Source: Pigmentiphaga sp. H8
Lineage (GTDB): Bacteria; Pseudomonadota; Gammaproteobacteria; Burkholderiales; Burkholderiaceae_B
Length of the DNA: 64,000 nucleotides
Reading direction: 5' to 3'
Assembly: GCF_003854895.1 (NCBI RefSeq)
Contig: NZ_CP033966.1
Span: forward strand, 4,464,001-4,528,000
A program made the translations under genes and the position numbers. Under the pieces are notes generated by a model. That model saw only the letters and a program-made list of their open reading frames with translations, was not told where the DNA came from and did not search any database. The first letter of the stretch is position 1; the number at the start of each line of letters is the position of its first letter. Shown here piece after piece: positions 17,301 through 25,564 of the stretch.

Positions 17301-18440
17301 TCACATGCGCATCGCCTTGGCGATGATGCTTCGCTGGATCTGCGAGGTCCCTCCGCCTATGGTCGATTGCATGCCTTCGCGGAAATAGCGCTCCATGTCG
17401 GACTCGGGCAGCATGCTGTGCCCGCCCAGGATCTGCATGCCCTGGCGCGTCACCGTCTGCAGGGTCTCCGACGCCATGAGCTTGGCCATGCTGACTTCCC
17501 GCGAGCAGGGCAAGCCCCGCGAAGCCATGTCGGCGGCGCGATACACCATGAGGCGCGACGCATCGACCGCGGTCTGCATGTCGGCCAGCATGTGGCGTAT
17601 CACCTGGAAGTCGTAGATCGGCTGGTCGAACTGGATGCGCTCGTGCGCATAGCGCAGGGCGTCGCTGACGGCCTGCTGCGCGTTGCCGACGTAGGCGGCG
17701 GACACCGCTATCCGTTCGAGTTCCAGGTGGTCGGTGATGATGCGCCAGCCATCGCCCGGCTCGCCCATCATGTTGGCCTCGGGCACCCACGCATCGTCGA
17801 CGAAGATCTCGGTGGTGCCCGTGGCACGGCGCGCCATCGTCGGCAGGCGCCGGATGTCCAGGCCCTTCGTGTCGTTGGGCACCAGCAGCACCGACAGGCC
17901 CTTGTGCTTCTTCGCTTCCTTGTCGGTACGCACCAGCATCGCGATCACGACGTTCCGGGCCGCCGCGCCGGAACACCACAGTTTCTGGCCCCGGATCACC
18001 CAGCCCTGGTCGCGCGGCTCGGCCCGCGTGCGCGTCGACGCCGCGTCGGAACCCGCCTGGGGCTCGGAGATCGAGATCGAGAAACGCAGCTCGCCCCGCA
18101 TGAACGCGGGCAGGTAGCGCTCTTTCTGCTCCGGCGTGCCGAACTTGACGATGTTCATGCCCGTGAACGTCGCGACCATGAAGGCGGTCGCGAAATCGAA
18201 GCCATAGCGCGCCAGGCCCTCGCACATCAGCGCGTAGTCGAAGATCGTGCCGCCATCGCCGCCCTGGTCCTCGGGTATCAGCAGGCGCAGCCAGCCCAGC
18301 TTGGCCACCTTTTCATAGGCTTCATAGGGATAGGCGCGGTCGATGTCGCATTGGCGCACATACTCGCGGCCGATCTCCTGCTCCATCACCCGCGCGACGG
18401 TATCGCGCCACAACGTCTGCTCTTCGTTCAGGAAATCCAT
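17301..18440 (-). CDS. Acyl-CoA dehydrogenase
   Basis: 379 residues, the standard length. FAD and substrate motifs are present (FSISISEPQAGSDAAS; WCSGAAARNVVIAMLV). The classical catalytic Glu position near the C-terminus reads GGGTSQIQR instead of YEGT. E242 in LELERIAVS aligns with the helix-G base of isovaleryl-CoA dehydrogenase (LER), so the enzyme is probably active with the shifted base. It forms an operon with the MaoC hydratase (31 bp upstream) and the Bug receptor downstream. The substrate chain is unknown; short or branched acyl-CoA is a guess from the helix-G base. Confidence 0.92.
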   Translation of the reverse strand: MDFLNEEQTLWRDTVARVMEQEIGREYVRQCDIDRAYPYEAYEKVAKLGWLRLLIPEDQGGDGGTIFDYALMCEGLARYGFDFATAFMVATFTGMNIVKFGTPEQKERYLPAFMRGELRFSISISEPQAGSDAASTRTRAEPRDQGWVIRGQKLWCSGAAARNVVIAMLVRTDKEAKKHKGLSVLLVPNDTKGLDIRRLPTMARRATGTTEIFVDDAWVPEANMMGEPGDGWRIITDHLELERIAVSAAYVGNAQQAVSDALRYAHERIQFDQPIYDFQVIRHMLADMQTAVDASRLMVYRAADMASRGLPCSREVSMAKLMASETLQTVTRQGMQILGGHSMLPESDMERYFREGMQSTIGGGTSQIQRSIIAKAMRM

Positions 18441-18471
18441 GTCGCTCTCTTTGTGGGAAGGTGGGGAATCG

Positions 18472-18918
18472 TCATTGGGCCGGCAGGCGCTGGCGGCGCA
18501 CGAGCAGGCTGAACTCGCAACTCAGCACGGTCTCGTCGCGCTGATTGACCGCGACCAGCTTCGTGGTCGCGATGCCGTGCCGGTCGCCCTTGGCGCGCAG
18601 GTTGATGATTTCGCTTTCGGCATGCAGGGTGTCGCCGATGAAAGTGGGCTTGAGAAAGCGCAGCTTGTCCACGCCGTAAAACGCTTCGACGACGCTCGAA
18701 TCGAAGCCGAGCAGCGCATTCACGACCACGAACACCAATCCCCCCTGCACGACGCGCTGGCCATAGAGCGATCGCTTGGAGAACTCCGCGTCCGCGTGGA
18801 TGGCCAGCCAGTTGCCGGTCAGGCCGCAGAAATTGACCACGTCCGTCTCGGTCATGGTGCGGCCGCCGGAGCGCCGGCGCTGGCCCACGGACAGCTCGTC
18901 GAAAGGCTGGGTGATCAT
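18472..18918 (-). CDS. MaoC-like (R)-hydratase/dehydratase family protein
   Basis: 148 residues with a single hot-dog domain. The hydratase-2 region is recognisable (DVVNFCGLTGNWLAIHADAE) and the later RVVQGGLVF is typical. In the usual motif GDxNPxH the first Asp is catalytic; here it is N36, with H41 kept, so activity may be altered or lost. First gene of the operon with the acyl-CoA dehydrogenase and Bug receptor, and divergent from two IclR genes. It likely handles the enoyl- or hydroxyacyl-CoA intermediate of this pathway. Confidence 0.85.
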   Translation of the reverse strand: MITQPFDELSVGQRRRSGGRTMTETDVVNFCGLTGNWLAIHADAEFSKRSLYGQRVVQGGLVFVVVNALLGFDSSVVEAFYGVDKLRFLKPTFIGDTLHAESEIINLRAKGDRHGIATTKLVAVNQRDETVLSCEFSLLVRRQRLPAQ

Positions 18919-19147
18919 CGAATCCGGGCCTCCATGCGGGAATGGCGAAAAGGGGATGGCCGAATTCTAGATTCTTATTCCGTTTTTAAAAGTCTAATTC
19001 CATTTTAATTATGTAGAATGGCGGCATGGAATGCCTGGAAAGCAGGCAAATTTCACAATGCCACGGCGCGGCGCATCGACGCGAAGTCATTGATATTGCG
19101 CGGAAATTCACCGGATCGTTTCTTTCCATCACATCGAATTCCATTCC
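18919..19147. promoter_or_regulatory. AT-rich divergent control region (MaoC operon / IclR pair)
   Basis: This 229-bp gap between divergent genes is much more AT-rich than its surroundings at 18963-19020. It carries several ATTCCA/TGGAAT-type half-sites (for example around 18997 and 19026), the kind of element bound by IclR proteins. No single promoter could be fixed. Confidence 0.4.
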
Positions 19148-19957
19148 ATGAACGACACGCTAGGGACTTTCCCTAGGACTGCGGCGCCCACCGGCGAAAT
19201 CCGCGTCCTGGCTCGCGGCCTGGCCTTGCTGAAGGCGTTCTGTCCGCGCAACGCCGCCCGCTCGAACGGCGAACTGGCGCGAATGACCGAATTGCCCAAG
19301 GCCACCGTGTCGCGCCTGACCGCGACCCTCACCCGCCTGGGCTACCTCGAATACCTGGAAGAATCGGCCCGCTACCGCCTGGCTCACGCCGCCGTCGCGC
19401 TGGGTTTCGGCGCCTTGTCCACGCAGGACATCCGCGTGCGGGCCCGCGAGCACATGCAGCGCTTCGCGGATGACAACGACCTGGTGGTCGTGCTGGCCGT
19501 ACGCGAAGGCAATGTGATGGTCTGCCACGAGGTCTGCCGTGGGCGGGGCGCGCTCACGATCCGCGTCGCCGCGGGTTCGCGGCTGAAGCTGCCGCGCTCG
19601 GCCATGGGCCGTGCCTGGATGGCCTCTCTTGCCCCCGCCCGGCATGCGGCCATGCTGCGCGAACTGGAACAGGCCTTCCCCGAAGACACGCTTCATCCGG
19701 CGCTGGACGAGGCGGCGGCCGAGATCGCCCGGTCCCGGTTCTGCGTCACGGTCGGCTCGCTGGAGCCCGACGTCAACAGCGTCGCGACGCCCATCGATTT
19801 CGCACAATCCCCAGGCGCATACGTACTCGGCTGCTCGGTACCGGCTTTTCGCTATCCCCGCGAGCGCTGCATCGCTGAAATCGGTCCATTGCTGCTCGGG
19901 TTGCGCGGCCGGATCGAAGCCGACCTGGAAACGGCCGGCGGCGCGGGAGGCTCCTGA
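19148..19957 (+). CDS. IclR family transcriptional regulator (first of a pair)
   Basis: 269 residues. The N-terminal winged HTH spans about residues 18-80 (ALLKAFCPRNAARSNGELAR, LPKATVSRLTATLTRLGYLE) and the effector-binding domain follows (RVRAREHMQRFADDNDLVVV; SAMGRAWMAS). It is divergent from the acyl-CoA dehydrogenase operon and overlaps the next IclR gene by one base (TGATG), so both are made from one message. It probably regulates the divergent operon. Confidence 0.92.
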   Translation: MNDTLGTFPRTAAPTGEIRVLARGLALLKAFCPRNAARSNGELARMTELPKATVSRLTATLTRLGYLEYLEESARYRLAHAAVALGFGALSTQDIRVRAREHMQRFADDNDLVVVLAVREGNVMVCHEVCRGRGALTIRVAAGSRLKLPRSAMGRAWMASLAPARHAAMLRELEQAFPEDTLHPALDEAAAEIARSRFCVTVGSLEPDVNSVATPIDFAQSPGAYVLGCSVPAFRYPRERCIAEIGPLLLGLRGRIEADLETAGGAGGS

Positions 19958-20757
19958 TGCGCAAGCGCACCCCGGTGCTGGACGCCGCGAACGGCGACGA
20001 AGGCAATCGCGGCATCGACTCCTTGCAGCGGGGAATGGAAGTCCTGCGCTGCTTCCTGCCTGGCGAAAATGCCTTGACCGTTGCCGAGATCGCCCGCCGG
20101 CTGGCCCTGCCGCGGACCACCACACGCCGGCTGTTGAACACGCTGGCCGCGCATGACTTCCTGTTCAGCGTCCCGGATCGCGATGCCTTCCGCCTGCACG
20201 TCGCCAGCTTCGTCCTGGGCCAGGCGGTGCTGTCGGGCTCGGAACTGGTGCGCAGGTCGACGCCGGTGCTGCAACTGCTCGCCAACCGCCACGCCCTGCA
20301 TTGCCTCTTGTGCGTGCGCGACCGCGGCGACATGCTGGTGCTCGCGCACCAGGCCGGCACCGGCACGGAGCCTTGCCCGCTAAGGGCCGGGACGCGGCTG
20401 CCCATCGCCCGCACCGCACCGGGCCACGCCTGGTTGTGGACCCAGCCGGCCGCCACGCAGGGCGAATGGCTGACGCCGATGCGCGCATCGGCGAACCCGG
20501 CCGAACACACCCACGCCGCGACCATCTACCAGGCTTTCCACGACCTCGTCCAAGGCGGCACCTGCGCGTCGTTCGGCACGTGGCGGTCCGGCGTGGGCTT
20601 CATCGCCGCTCCGTTCGCGCTGGCCGGCGGCGACAGCGCGGTGATCGCCGGCGTGCATACCTGCTCGATGCCGCATGAGCGATGCCGCATCGAACACGAG
20701 TGCGCGGCGGCGCTGCTGCAGGCGGCCGCCACGATACGCCGCGCCCAGGTCCAGTAG
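19957..20757 (+). CDS. IclR family transcriptional regulator (second of a pair)
   Basis: 266 residues. HTH at about residues 18-80 (GMEVLRCFLPGENALTVAEI, LPRTTTRRLLNTLAAHDFLF), then an effector domain (RSTPVLQLLANRHALHCLLC ... GTRLPIARTAPGHAWLW). It starts inside the stop codon of the first IclR gene. The two differ clearly in sequence, so this is an old duplication or assembly, not a recent copy. Two IclR proteins made together could form mixed oligomers; that is inference. Confidence 0.92.
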   Translation: MRKRTPVLDAANGDEGNRGIDSLQRGMEVLRCFLPGENALTVAEIARRLALPRTTTRRLLNTLAAHDFLFSVPDRDAFRLHVASFVLGQAVLSGSELVRRSTPVLQLLANRHALHCLLCVRDRGDMLVLAHQAGTGTEPCPLRAGTRLPIARTAPGHAWLWTQPAATQGEWLTPMRASANPAEHTHAATIYQAFHDLVQGGTCASFGTWRSGVGFIAAPFALAGGDSAVIAGVHTCSMPHERCRIEHECAAALLQAAATIRRAQVQ

Positions 20758-20768
20758 CCGCCGGCCTG

Positions 20769-21725
20769 TCAAGCACCGTCCCGAATGAAGTCCACCAATG
20801 CCATTCCGAAGTCCGCATCGGCGGTGTTCAGGTGCGCGATGATGGAAGTGTGGTTATGCCCGGCCAGCCACATGAAGCGCGGCGACCTGCGCCGGTGGGC
20901 GCTCAGGGCGTGATACAGCTCCGCGTTGTGCACGTCGATCAACGGGTTCTCATACTGCGCCACCGCCAGCATGATCGGTAGCTTGGCCAAGCCCTGGGCG
21001 GCATAGGTGACCGGCGATCCTTCCTCCATGCGCCGGGGGTCGACCCCGTAATAGGCCTCCACGCGACGGGCGTTGGGATTCTCGGCGCCGGCCTCGGCGC
21101 GCACCCGTCCCGACACCACGATGAGCCCGGCCAGGCCACTCCGCCCCGCCGGATGGAAGCGGCTGTCGCCGGCATAGTGGCCGGCGTGGGTACCTCCCGC
21201 CGAATGCCCCATCAGGAAGATCCGGTCGGGATCCCCGCCCCATTCCCCGGCATGCTTGCGCACCCAGGCGACCGCGGCGGCGATGTCCTGCGTCGCGCTC
21301 GGGAAGGGATGGTCCGGCGCGAGACGAAACTCCACGTTCACGCCCACGATGCCGTGGCGTGCCATGAACCACGGCACGTTGGCGTAGATCTCGGGCGTGC
21401 GGTTCTTTTCCCCATCCACGAAGGCCCCGCCATGCACGAACATCAGGACGGGACGGGAGGCGCGGGTGCCCGTCCCTTCAGATTCAGAGGAAGGCGGCAC
21501 GTAAACATCGAGCCGGTTGCGCTCGTGCGGACCGTAGGACAGGTCCATCTCGCGCCTGCCCACCTTCGGCGCGGCGGCGTGCAGCGCGTCATAGGCCTCG
21601 ATCATGCGCCGGGTATGGTCCTTGATGTCGCGGCCCCAGATGGGTCCCAGTTCGCGCATGAGCGCGCGCACGCTGTCCGGAACGGCGGGCGCATCGGCAA
21701 AGGTGCCGGGATGTGGATGGAACAT
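20769..21725 (-). CDS. Alpha/beta-hydrolase, HSL/carboxylesterase type
   Basis: 318 residues. The oxyanion motif HGG is at residues 98-100 (LMFVHGGAFVDGEK) and the nucleophile is S175 in GHSAGG. The catalytic His is probably in MWLAGHNHTS near the C-terminus. Layout and length fit the hormone-sensitive-lipase-like esterases and kynurenine-formamidase-like enzymes. No signal peptide, so cytoplasmic. It is divergent from the VOC/cupin/rhodanese/Bug operon and may share its control region; its substrate could be an ester or amide form of that pathway's acid. Confidence 0.87.
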   Translation of the reverse strand: MFHPHPGTFADAPAVPDSVRALMRELGPIWGRDIKDHTRRMIEAYDALHAAAPKVGRREMDLSYGPHERNRLDVYVPPSSESEGTGTRASRPVLMFVHGGAFVDGEKNRTPEIYANVPWFMARHGIVGVNVEFRLAPDHPFPSATQDIAAAVAWVRKHAGEWGGDPDRIFLMGHSAGGTHAGHYAGDSRFHPAGRSGLAGLIVVSGRVRAEAGAENPNARRVEAYYGVDPRRMEEGSPVTYAAQGLAKLPIMLAVAQYENPLIDVHNAELYHALSAHRRRSPRFMWLAGHNHTSIIAHLNTADADFGMALVDFIRDGA

Positions 21726-21754
21726 CGTGCGACTTCTCCATGGTTTTTTCGTGC

Positions 21755-21784
21755 TTGACCCGGATTGGATCAGCCAATTATTAT
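21755..21784 (+). promoter_or_regulatory. Candidate sigma-70 promoter of the VOC/cupin/rhodanese operon
   Basis: TTGACC (21755-21760), an 18-bp spacer and TATTAT (21779-21784), both 5 of 6 to consensus. The spacer itself holds the inverted repeat ATTGG-N5-CCAAT (21764-21778), which could be an operator. Confidence 0.55.
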
Positions 21785-21798
21785 TTTAGAACAGTCGG

Positions 21799-21811
21799 TC
21801 CAATATTTGGA
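21799..21811. promoter_or_regulatory. Palindromic operator candidate just after the promoter
   Basis: TCCAATATTTGGA is a 5+3+5 inverted repeat. It begins 15 bp after the -10 box, where a bound repressor would block transcription. The IclR pair and other regulators nearby are possible binders. Confidence 0.4.
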
Positions 21812-21871
21812 ATGTACAAAGTGCGGGGCCGGCGGATGCACTCGGTACACATGACAAGGCACATCCCCACC

Positions 21872-22279
21872 ATGGCTCAACCCCTGCTTGGCAAGCTCCG
21901 CCACATCTCCCTTTCGGTGAAGGACATCGAAGAAACCGCGCGCTTCTACGAACAGGCATTCGGCATGTTCCGCGTGCGCCAGTCCAACGTCGCCGTCATG
22001 ATGTCCGACGGCGTGGTCAGCCTGGCCATCATCAGCTCGACCAAGAACCCCAACGCCGAAGAACGCGAAGGCCTTCATCACATGGGCTTTCTGATCGACG
22101 AAATGGAAAGCGCCGCGGACCGGGTGCTGGGCGCCGGCGCCGAGTACCACGGCCAGATCAACGGCGTGGGCAAGGGCCCGGCCACCGAGCGCAAGTACCG
22201 CGACCCGAACGGCGTCGTGTTCGACATCGTCACGCGCGAGCACGCCGAGCGCGTGTGGTGCCTGCCGCAGATCGTGTAA
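21872..22279 (+). CDS. VOC family (glyoxalase/dioxygenase fold) protein
   Basis: 135 residues from the ATG at 21872, chosen because homologous folds begin a few residues before the first beta strand (LGKLRHISLSV). An ATG at 21851 is possible and neither has a strong ribosome site. One vicinal-oxygen-chelate domain with candidate metal ligands in RHISLSV, HHMGFLID and VFDIVTRE, and the usual SVKDIEETARFYEQAFGM start. First gene of an operon with a thiol-dioxygenase-like cupin (10 bp downstream). Its reaction, possibly a lyase, epimerase or dioxygenase step, is unknown. Confidence 0.82.
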   Translation: MAQPLLGKLRHISLSVKDIEETARFYEQAFGMFRVRQSNVAVMMSDGVVSLAIISSTKNPNAEEREGLHHMGFLIDEMESAADRVLGAGAEYHGQINGVGKGPATERKYRDPNGVVFDIVTREHAERVWCLPQIV

Positions 22280-22289
22280 GGAGCGATCC

Positions 22290-22841
22290 ATGTCGAATCA
22301 CCCGTACACGCTCGAGCAGTTTTGCGAGAACACCCGCGCCACGCTGCGCCAGGACCCCGGCCGCGCCGGCCAGGAGCGCGTCTGCGCCGACTTCGAACGG
22401 TTGCTGCAATCGCCGGCATTCGTCGACAAGTACTGCGGGCCGGAGCTCGAACGCAAGCTGTACCGCGTCCACACCGATCCCGAGCTCGGCTTCGAGGTCC
22501 TGGTCCACCTGAACAAGGCGGCGCGCAAGTCCCCGCCCCACGACCACGGCGAATCGTGGGCGATCTATGGCCAGGTCACCCGCTGGGTGGACATCACCAA
22601 CTACCGGCGCAACGACGACGGCCGGCAGCCCGGCCACGCCGACCTCACGCTGACCGAGTCCTTCCGGCTGGAACCCGGGCAGGCCCGGCTGTTTCCCCAG
22701 GGGGCCATCCACGCGATCGACTATCCCGACCAGGCCGTGTTCGCGCGCGTCACCGGCCGCGACCTCGATGCCTTCCATCGCGACATGTTCGATCTCGAGG
22801 CGGGAACGGTCACCCGCATGACCCCGCAGCGGGCGAGCTGA
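22290..22841 (+). CDS. Cysteine-dioxygenase-like cupin (thiol dioxygenase family)
   Basis: 183 residues. The cupin core has H84 and H86 in PPHDHGESWAIYGQ and a third His at H141 (GAIHAIDY), which is the 3-His iron site of the cysteine/3-mercaptopropionate dioxygenase family. These enzymes oxidise a thiol to a sulfinic acid with O2. The start has a GGAG site 10 bp after the VOC gene. The next gene encodes a multi-domain rhodanese, so a sulfur-containing acid is the likely substrate. Which thiol it uses cannot be told from sequence. Confidence 0.82.
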   Translation: MSNHPYTLEQFCENTRATLRQDPGRAGQERVCADFERLLQSPAFVDKYCGPELERKLYRVHTDPELGFEVLVHLNKAARKSPPHDHGESWAIYGQVTRWVDITNYRRNDDGRQPGHADLTLTESFRLEPGQARLFPQGAIHAIDYPDQAVFARVTGRDLDAFHRDMFDLEAGTVTRMTPQRAS

Positions 22842-22871
22842 CGTGTCCCCCCGCACCATGGAACAACCGAC

Positions 22872-24485
22872 ATGAACACGCCTGGACAGGAACGGATCGT
22901 GACACCCGCCGACTTGCGAGAGCGCCTGCGGCGCGACGGGGAACTCGCCCTGGTCGACGTTCGCGAAGAACTGCCCTTCTCGCGCGCGCACCTGCTGCAG
23001 GCCCGCTGCATCGCGCTGTCGCGGCTGGAAGTACTGATGCCGCAGCGCGTTCCCCGGCGATCGACGCCCATCGTGCTGTGCGCCGACTCGGCGCTGAACG
23101 AGCAGGCGCGCGGGCGGCTGGCCCGCCTCGGCTATACGGACGTCTCCGCCCTGGAAGGCGGGCTCGAGGGCTGGGCCCAGGCCGGCCTGCCGGTCTTCAG
23201 CGGCGTCAACGTGCCCAGCAAGGCCTTCGGGGAATTCGTCGAGCATGCCTACCACACGCCGTCGATAGACGCGCAGGAGCTGCAGGCCCTGCTCGACGCC
23301 CAAGCCGACGTGAAGGTATTCGACTCGCGTCCCTACGACGACTACACCGCCGAGACCATCCCCACGTCCACCAGCGCGCCGGGTGCGGAACTGGCGTTCC
23401 GCGTTCCCGAAGCCGTCGTGAACAACGATACCCTGGTGGTGATCAACTGTGCCGGCCGCACCCGCAGCATCCTGGGGGCGCAGTCCGTCATCAATGCCGG
23501 CCTGCCGCAGCGCGTCGTCGCCTTGCGCAACGGCACCATGGGATGGCGCCTGGCGGGGCTGGCGGTGGAAACCGGCGCGGAACGCCGCCTGGCCACGCCT
23601 TCGCGCGCAGCCGCGCAGGCCTCGCGCGCGGCCGCGCAGCGCTTCGCCGACGCCGCCGGCGTACGCGCGGCCGACCTGCCCATGCTCCACCAATGGCTGG
23701 ACGAGCGCGAGGCGCGCACGCTCTATGCGCTGGATGTGCGCACGCCCGATGAAACCGCGCGGGATCCGCTGCCCGGGACGCTGCCCGCGCCTGGCGGCCA
23801 ACTCGTGCAGGCAACCGATCTCTATATCGGCACCCTGCAATCGCGCATCCTCCTGCTCGATCCGGAACACACGCGGGCGCTGATGACGGGCGCCTGGCTG
23901 CGGTGCATGGGCTGGCGCGACGTCTACGTGGCGCCGCCGCACCAGGTCCGCGACATGGCCGCCCTGCTGGCGACGCGGCCGGCGCCGCTGCCGACGCCCG
24001 CCCGCCCGGGGCTGGACGTCGCCGAAGCCCAGGCCTACATGCAGGCCATGGACGTGACGGTGCTGGACCTGTCCTGGAGCCGCCACTACAAGCGGCGCCA
24101 CGTGCCGGGCGCCGTGTTTGCCTCGCGCAGCCACCTGGATGCGGCCATGGATGCCCATGCCGACAGCGCCGGCTACCTGCTGACCTGCGAGGACGGCCGC
24201 ATCTCGGGCTTCGCCCTGGCCGAGGCGCAGGCCCTGACCAGCAAGCCCGTCCACTACCTGGCGGGCGGGATCGCCGCCTGGTCCGCGGCGGGCCAGCCGT
24301 TGACCAGCGACGGACAGCGCTGGTCGGTGGAACCCGAAGACGTCTGGCTGCGCCCCTTCGAAAGGCCGACCCAGACCCGGCAGGCCATGGACGAGTACCT
24401 GTCGTGGGAGGTCGACCTGCTGGAACAGGCCCGCCTGGACGGCAGCCTGAACTTCCAGGCCTACGCCCCGCAGCGGCCCGCCTGA
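22872..24485 (+). CDS. Multi-domain rhodanese-like sulfurtransferase (four domains)
   Basis: 537 residues with four rhodanese-like domains at about 8-110, 128-240, 265-365 and 382-475. Candidate active Cys: C70 (VLCADSALNEQ), C193 (INCAGRTRSI, the best match to the CxGxxR loop) and C439 (LLTCEDGRIS). Domain 3 has D330 at that place (LLLDPEHTRA), so it is probably inactive and structural. No signal peptide. It follows the thiol-dioxygenase-like gene by 30 bp and precedes a Bug gene by 43 bp. It likely moves or oxidises sulfane sulfur released from the imported compound. Confidence 0.87.
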   Translation: MNTPGQERIVTPADLRERLRRDGELALVDVREELPFSRAHLLQARCIALSRLEVLMPQRVPRRSTPIVLCADSALNEQARGRLARLGYTDVSALEGGLEGWAQAGLPVFSGVNVPSKAFGEFVEHAYHTPSIDAQELQALLDAQADVKVFDSRPYDDYTAETIPTSTSAPGAELAFRVPEAVVNNDTLVVINCAGRTRSILGAQSVINAGLPQRVVALRNGTMGWRLAGLAVETGAERRLATPSRAAAQASRAAAQRFADAAGVRAADLPMLHQWLDEREARTLYALDVRTPDETARDPLPGTLPAPGGQLVQATDLYIGTLQSRILLLDPEHTRALMTGAWLRCMGWRDVYVAPPHQVRDMAALLATRPAPLPTPARPGLDVAEAQAYMQAMDVTVLDLSWSRHYKRRHVPGAVFASRSHLDAAMDAHADSAGYLLTCEDGRISGFALAEAQALTSKPVHYLAGGIAAWSAAGQPLTSDGQRWSVEPEDVWLRPFERPTQTRQAMDEYLSWEVDLLEQARLDGSLNFQAYAPQRPA

Positions 24486-24528
24486 GGCCGCGCGCCGTGC
24501 GCAACGATAAAAACACCGGAGACATCTC

Positions 24529-25524
24529 ATGACACAGCAAAGACTCGGCAAGCCCGTCCTTGGCCTCGCGGTGCTCGCGCTGTCCTGCGCGGGCGGCCTG
24601 CCCGCCACGCAGGCCGCGGACGCCACGTGGAAACCGGCCAGGCCCATCAAGTTGATCGTCGCCTACCCCGCGGGCGGTCCGGTCGACCAGATGGCGCGCG
24701 CCTTCTCGAACGAGATGGCGAAAGAACTCGGCCAGCCCGTCATCGTCGACAACCGCGGTGGGGCCAGCGGCTCGCTGGGCGCCAACTTCGTCCGCCGCGC
24801 CGAGCCCGACGGCTACACCATCAGCCTGATCATGGATGCCCACACCATCGTGCCCAGCCTGCTGAAGGACGCCGGCTATCGCCCCCTGGAAGACTTCACG
24901 CCCATCGGCCTGGTCACGCGCGCGCCCATGGCCATCGGCGTCAACGCGCAACGGCCCTACAAGACCTTCCGCGACGTCGCCGAAGCCGCCCGGGCGAAAC
25001 CCCGAAGCGCCAGCTATGGCGTCTCGCAGGGCACGCTGGGCAGCCTCGTCATGCTGCAACTCCAGCGCCTGGGCAATTTCGAACTACTCAACGTGCCCTA
25101 CAAAGGCGCCGCGCCCGCGCTGCAGGATGCGCTAGGTGGACAGATAGACATGGTGGTCGGCTTTCCCAGCAAGGTCATGCCCTATATCCAGAGCAAGCAG
25201 ATGCGCGTGCTGGCCGTCACCTCGAAGGAACGCTCGAAAGACCTTCCCGACGTGCCGACGCTGAGCGAGCAAGGCTTCGGCGACATCGACTGGTCAGGCT
25301 GGATGGGGCTGGCGGGACCCGCCGGCATGCCGCCGGCCATCGTCCAGCGCTACAGCAGCGTCTTGAAGAAGGTATTGTCGGAACCCGCCGTGATCGAACG
25401 CTTCAATGCGGCGGGCATGCCGGTGGACTTCAGCGACCCGCCCACCTTCGCGAAATTCATGGCGTCCGAAACCGCCTACTGGAACAAGGTCATCGTTGAC
25501 GGCAAGCTCGCCGCGTCCAACTGA
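24529..25524 (+). CDS. Bug-type solute receptor of a tripartite tricarboxylate transporter
   Basis: 331 residues with a signal peptide (VLALSCAGGLPATQAADA). Hallmarks: ARPIKLIVAYPAGGPVDQMA, VDNRGGASGSLGANFV, DGYTISL, and the ligand loop RSASYGVSQGTLGS. Last gene of the VOC/cupin/rhodanese operon, so its ligand is probably the sulfur-containing carboxylate handled by those enzymes. That link is inference from gene order. Confidence 0.93.
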   Translation: MTQQRLGKPVLGLAVLALSCAGGLPATQAADATWKPARPIKLIVAYPAGGPVDQMARAFSNEMAKELGQPVIVDNRGGASGSLGANFVRRAEPDGYTISLIMDAHTIVPSLLKDAGYRPLEDFTPIGLVTRAPMAIGVNAQRPYKTFRDVAEAARAKPRSASYGVSQGTLGSLVMLQLQRLGNFELLNVPYKGAAPALQDALGGQIDMVVGFPSKVMPYIQSKQMRVLAVTSKERSKDLPDVPTLSEQGFGDIDWSGWMGLAGPAGMPPAIVQRYSSVLKKVLSEPAVIERFNAAGMPVDFSDPPTFAKFMASETAYWNKVIVDGKLAASN

Positions 25525-25536
25525 CCCCGCGGACAA

Positions 25537-25564
25537 GGGCTTTCCCGTTCAGCCGGGAAAGCCC
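25537..25564. terminator. Hairpin between convergent genes (bidirectional terminator candidate)
   Basis: A perfect 11-bp stem (GGGCTTTCCCG / CGGGAAAGCCC) with a 6-nt loop lies 12 bp after the Bug stop codon and includes the stop of the convergent IclR gene. Confidence 0.6.

Noticed and set aside
17260..18225. Possible longer N-terminus for the Bug gene running through the acyl-CoA dehydrogenase gene
   Set aside because: The region is the dehydrogenase read in another frame; the Bug protein has its own signal peptide and ribosome site at 17235.
17301..18440. Acyl-CoA dehydrogenase apparently missing its catalytic Glu (GGGTSQIQR in place of YEGT)
   Set aside because: E242 in LELERIAVS lines up with the helix-G base used by isovaleryl-CoA dehydrogenase, and GGGT is common in such enzymes, so it is not a sign of lost function or of a desulfinase.
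22230..24650. An 806-codon open frame on the - strand
   Set aside because: Antisense to the cupin and rhodanese genes with recognised catalytic motifs; composition is typical of a GC shadow.
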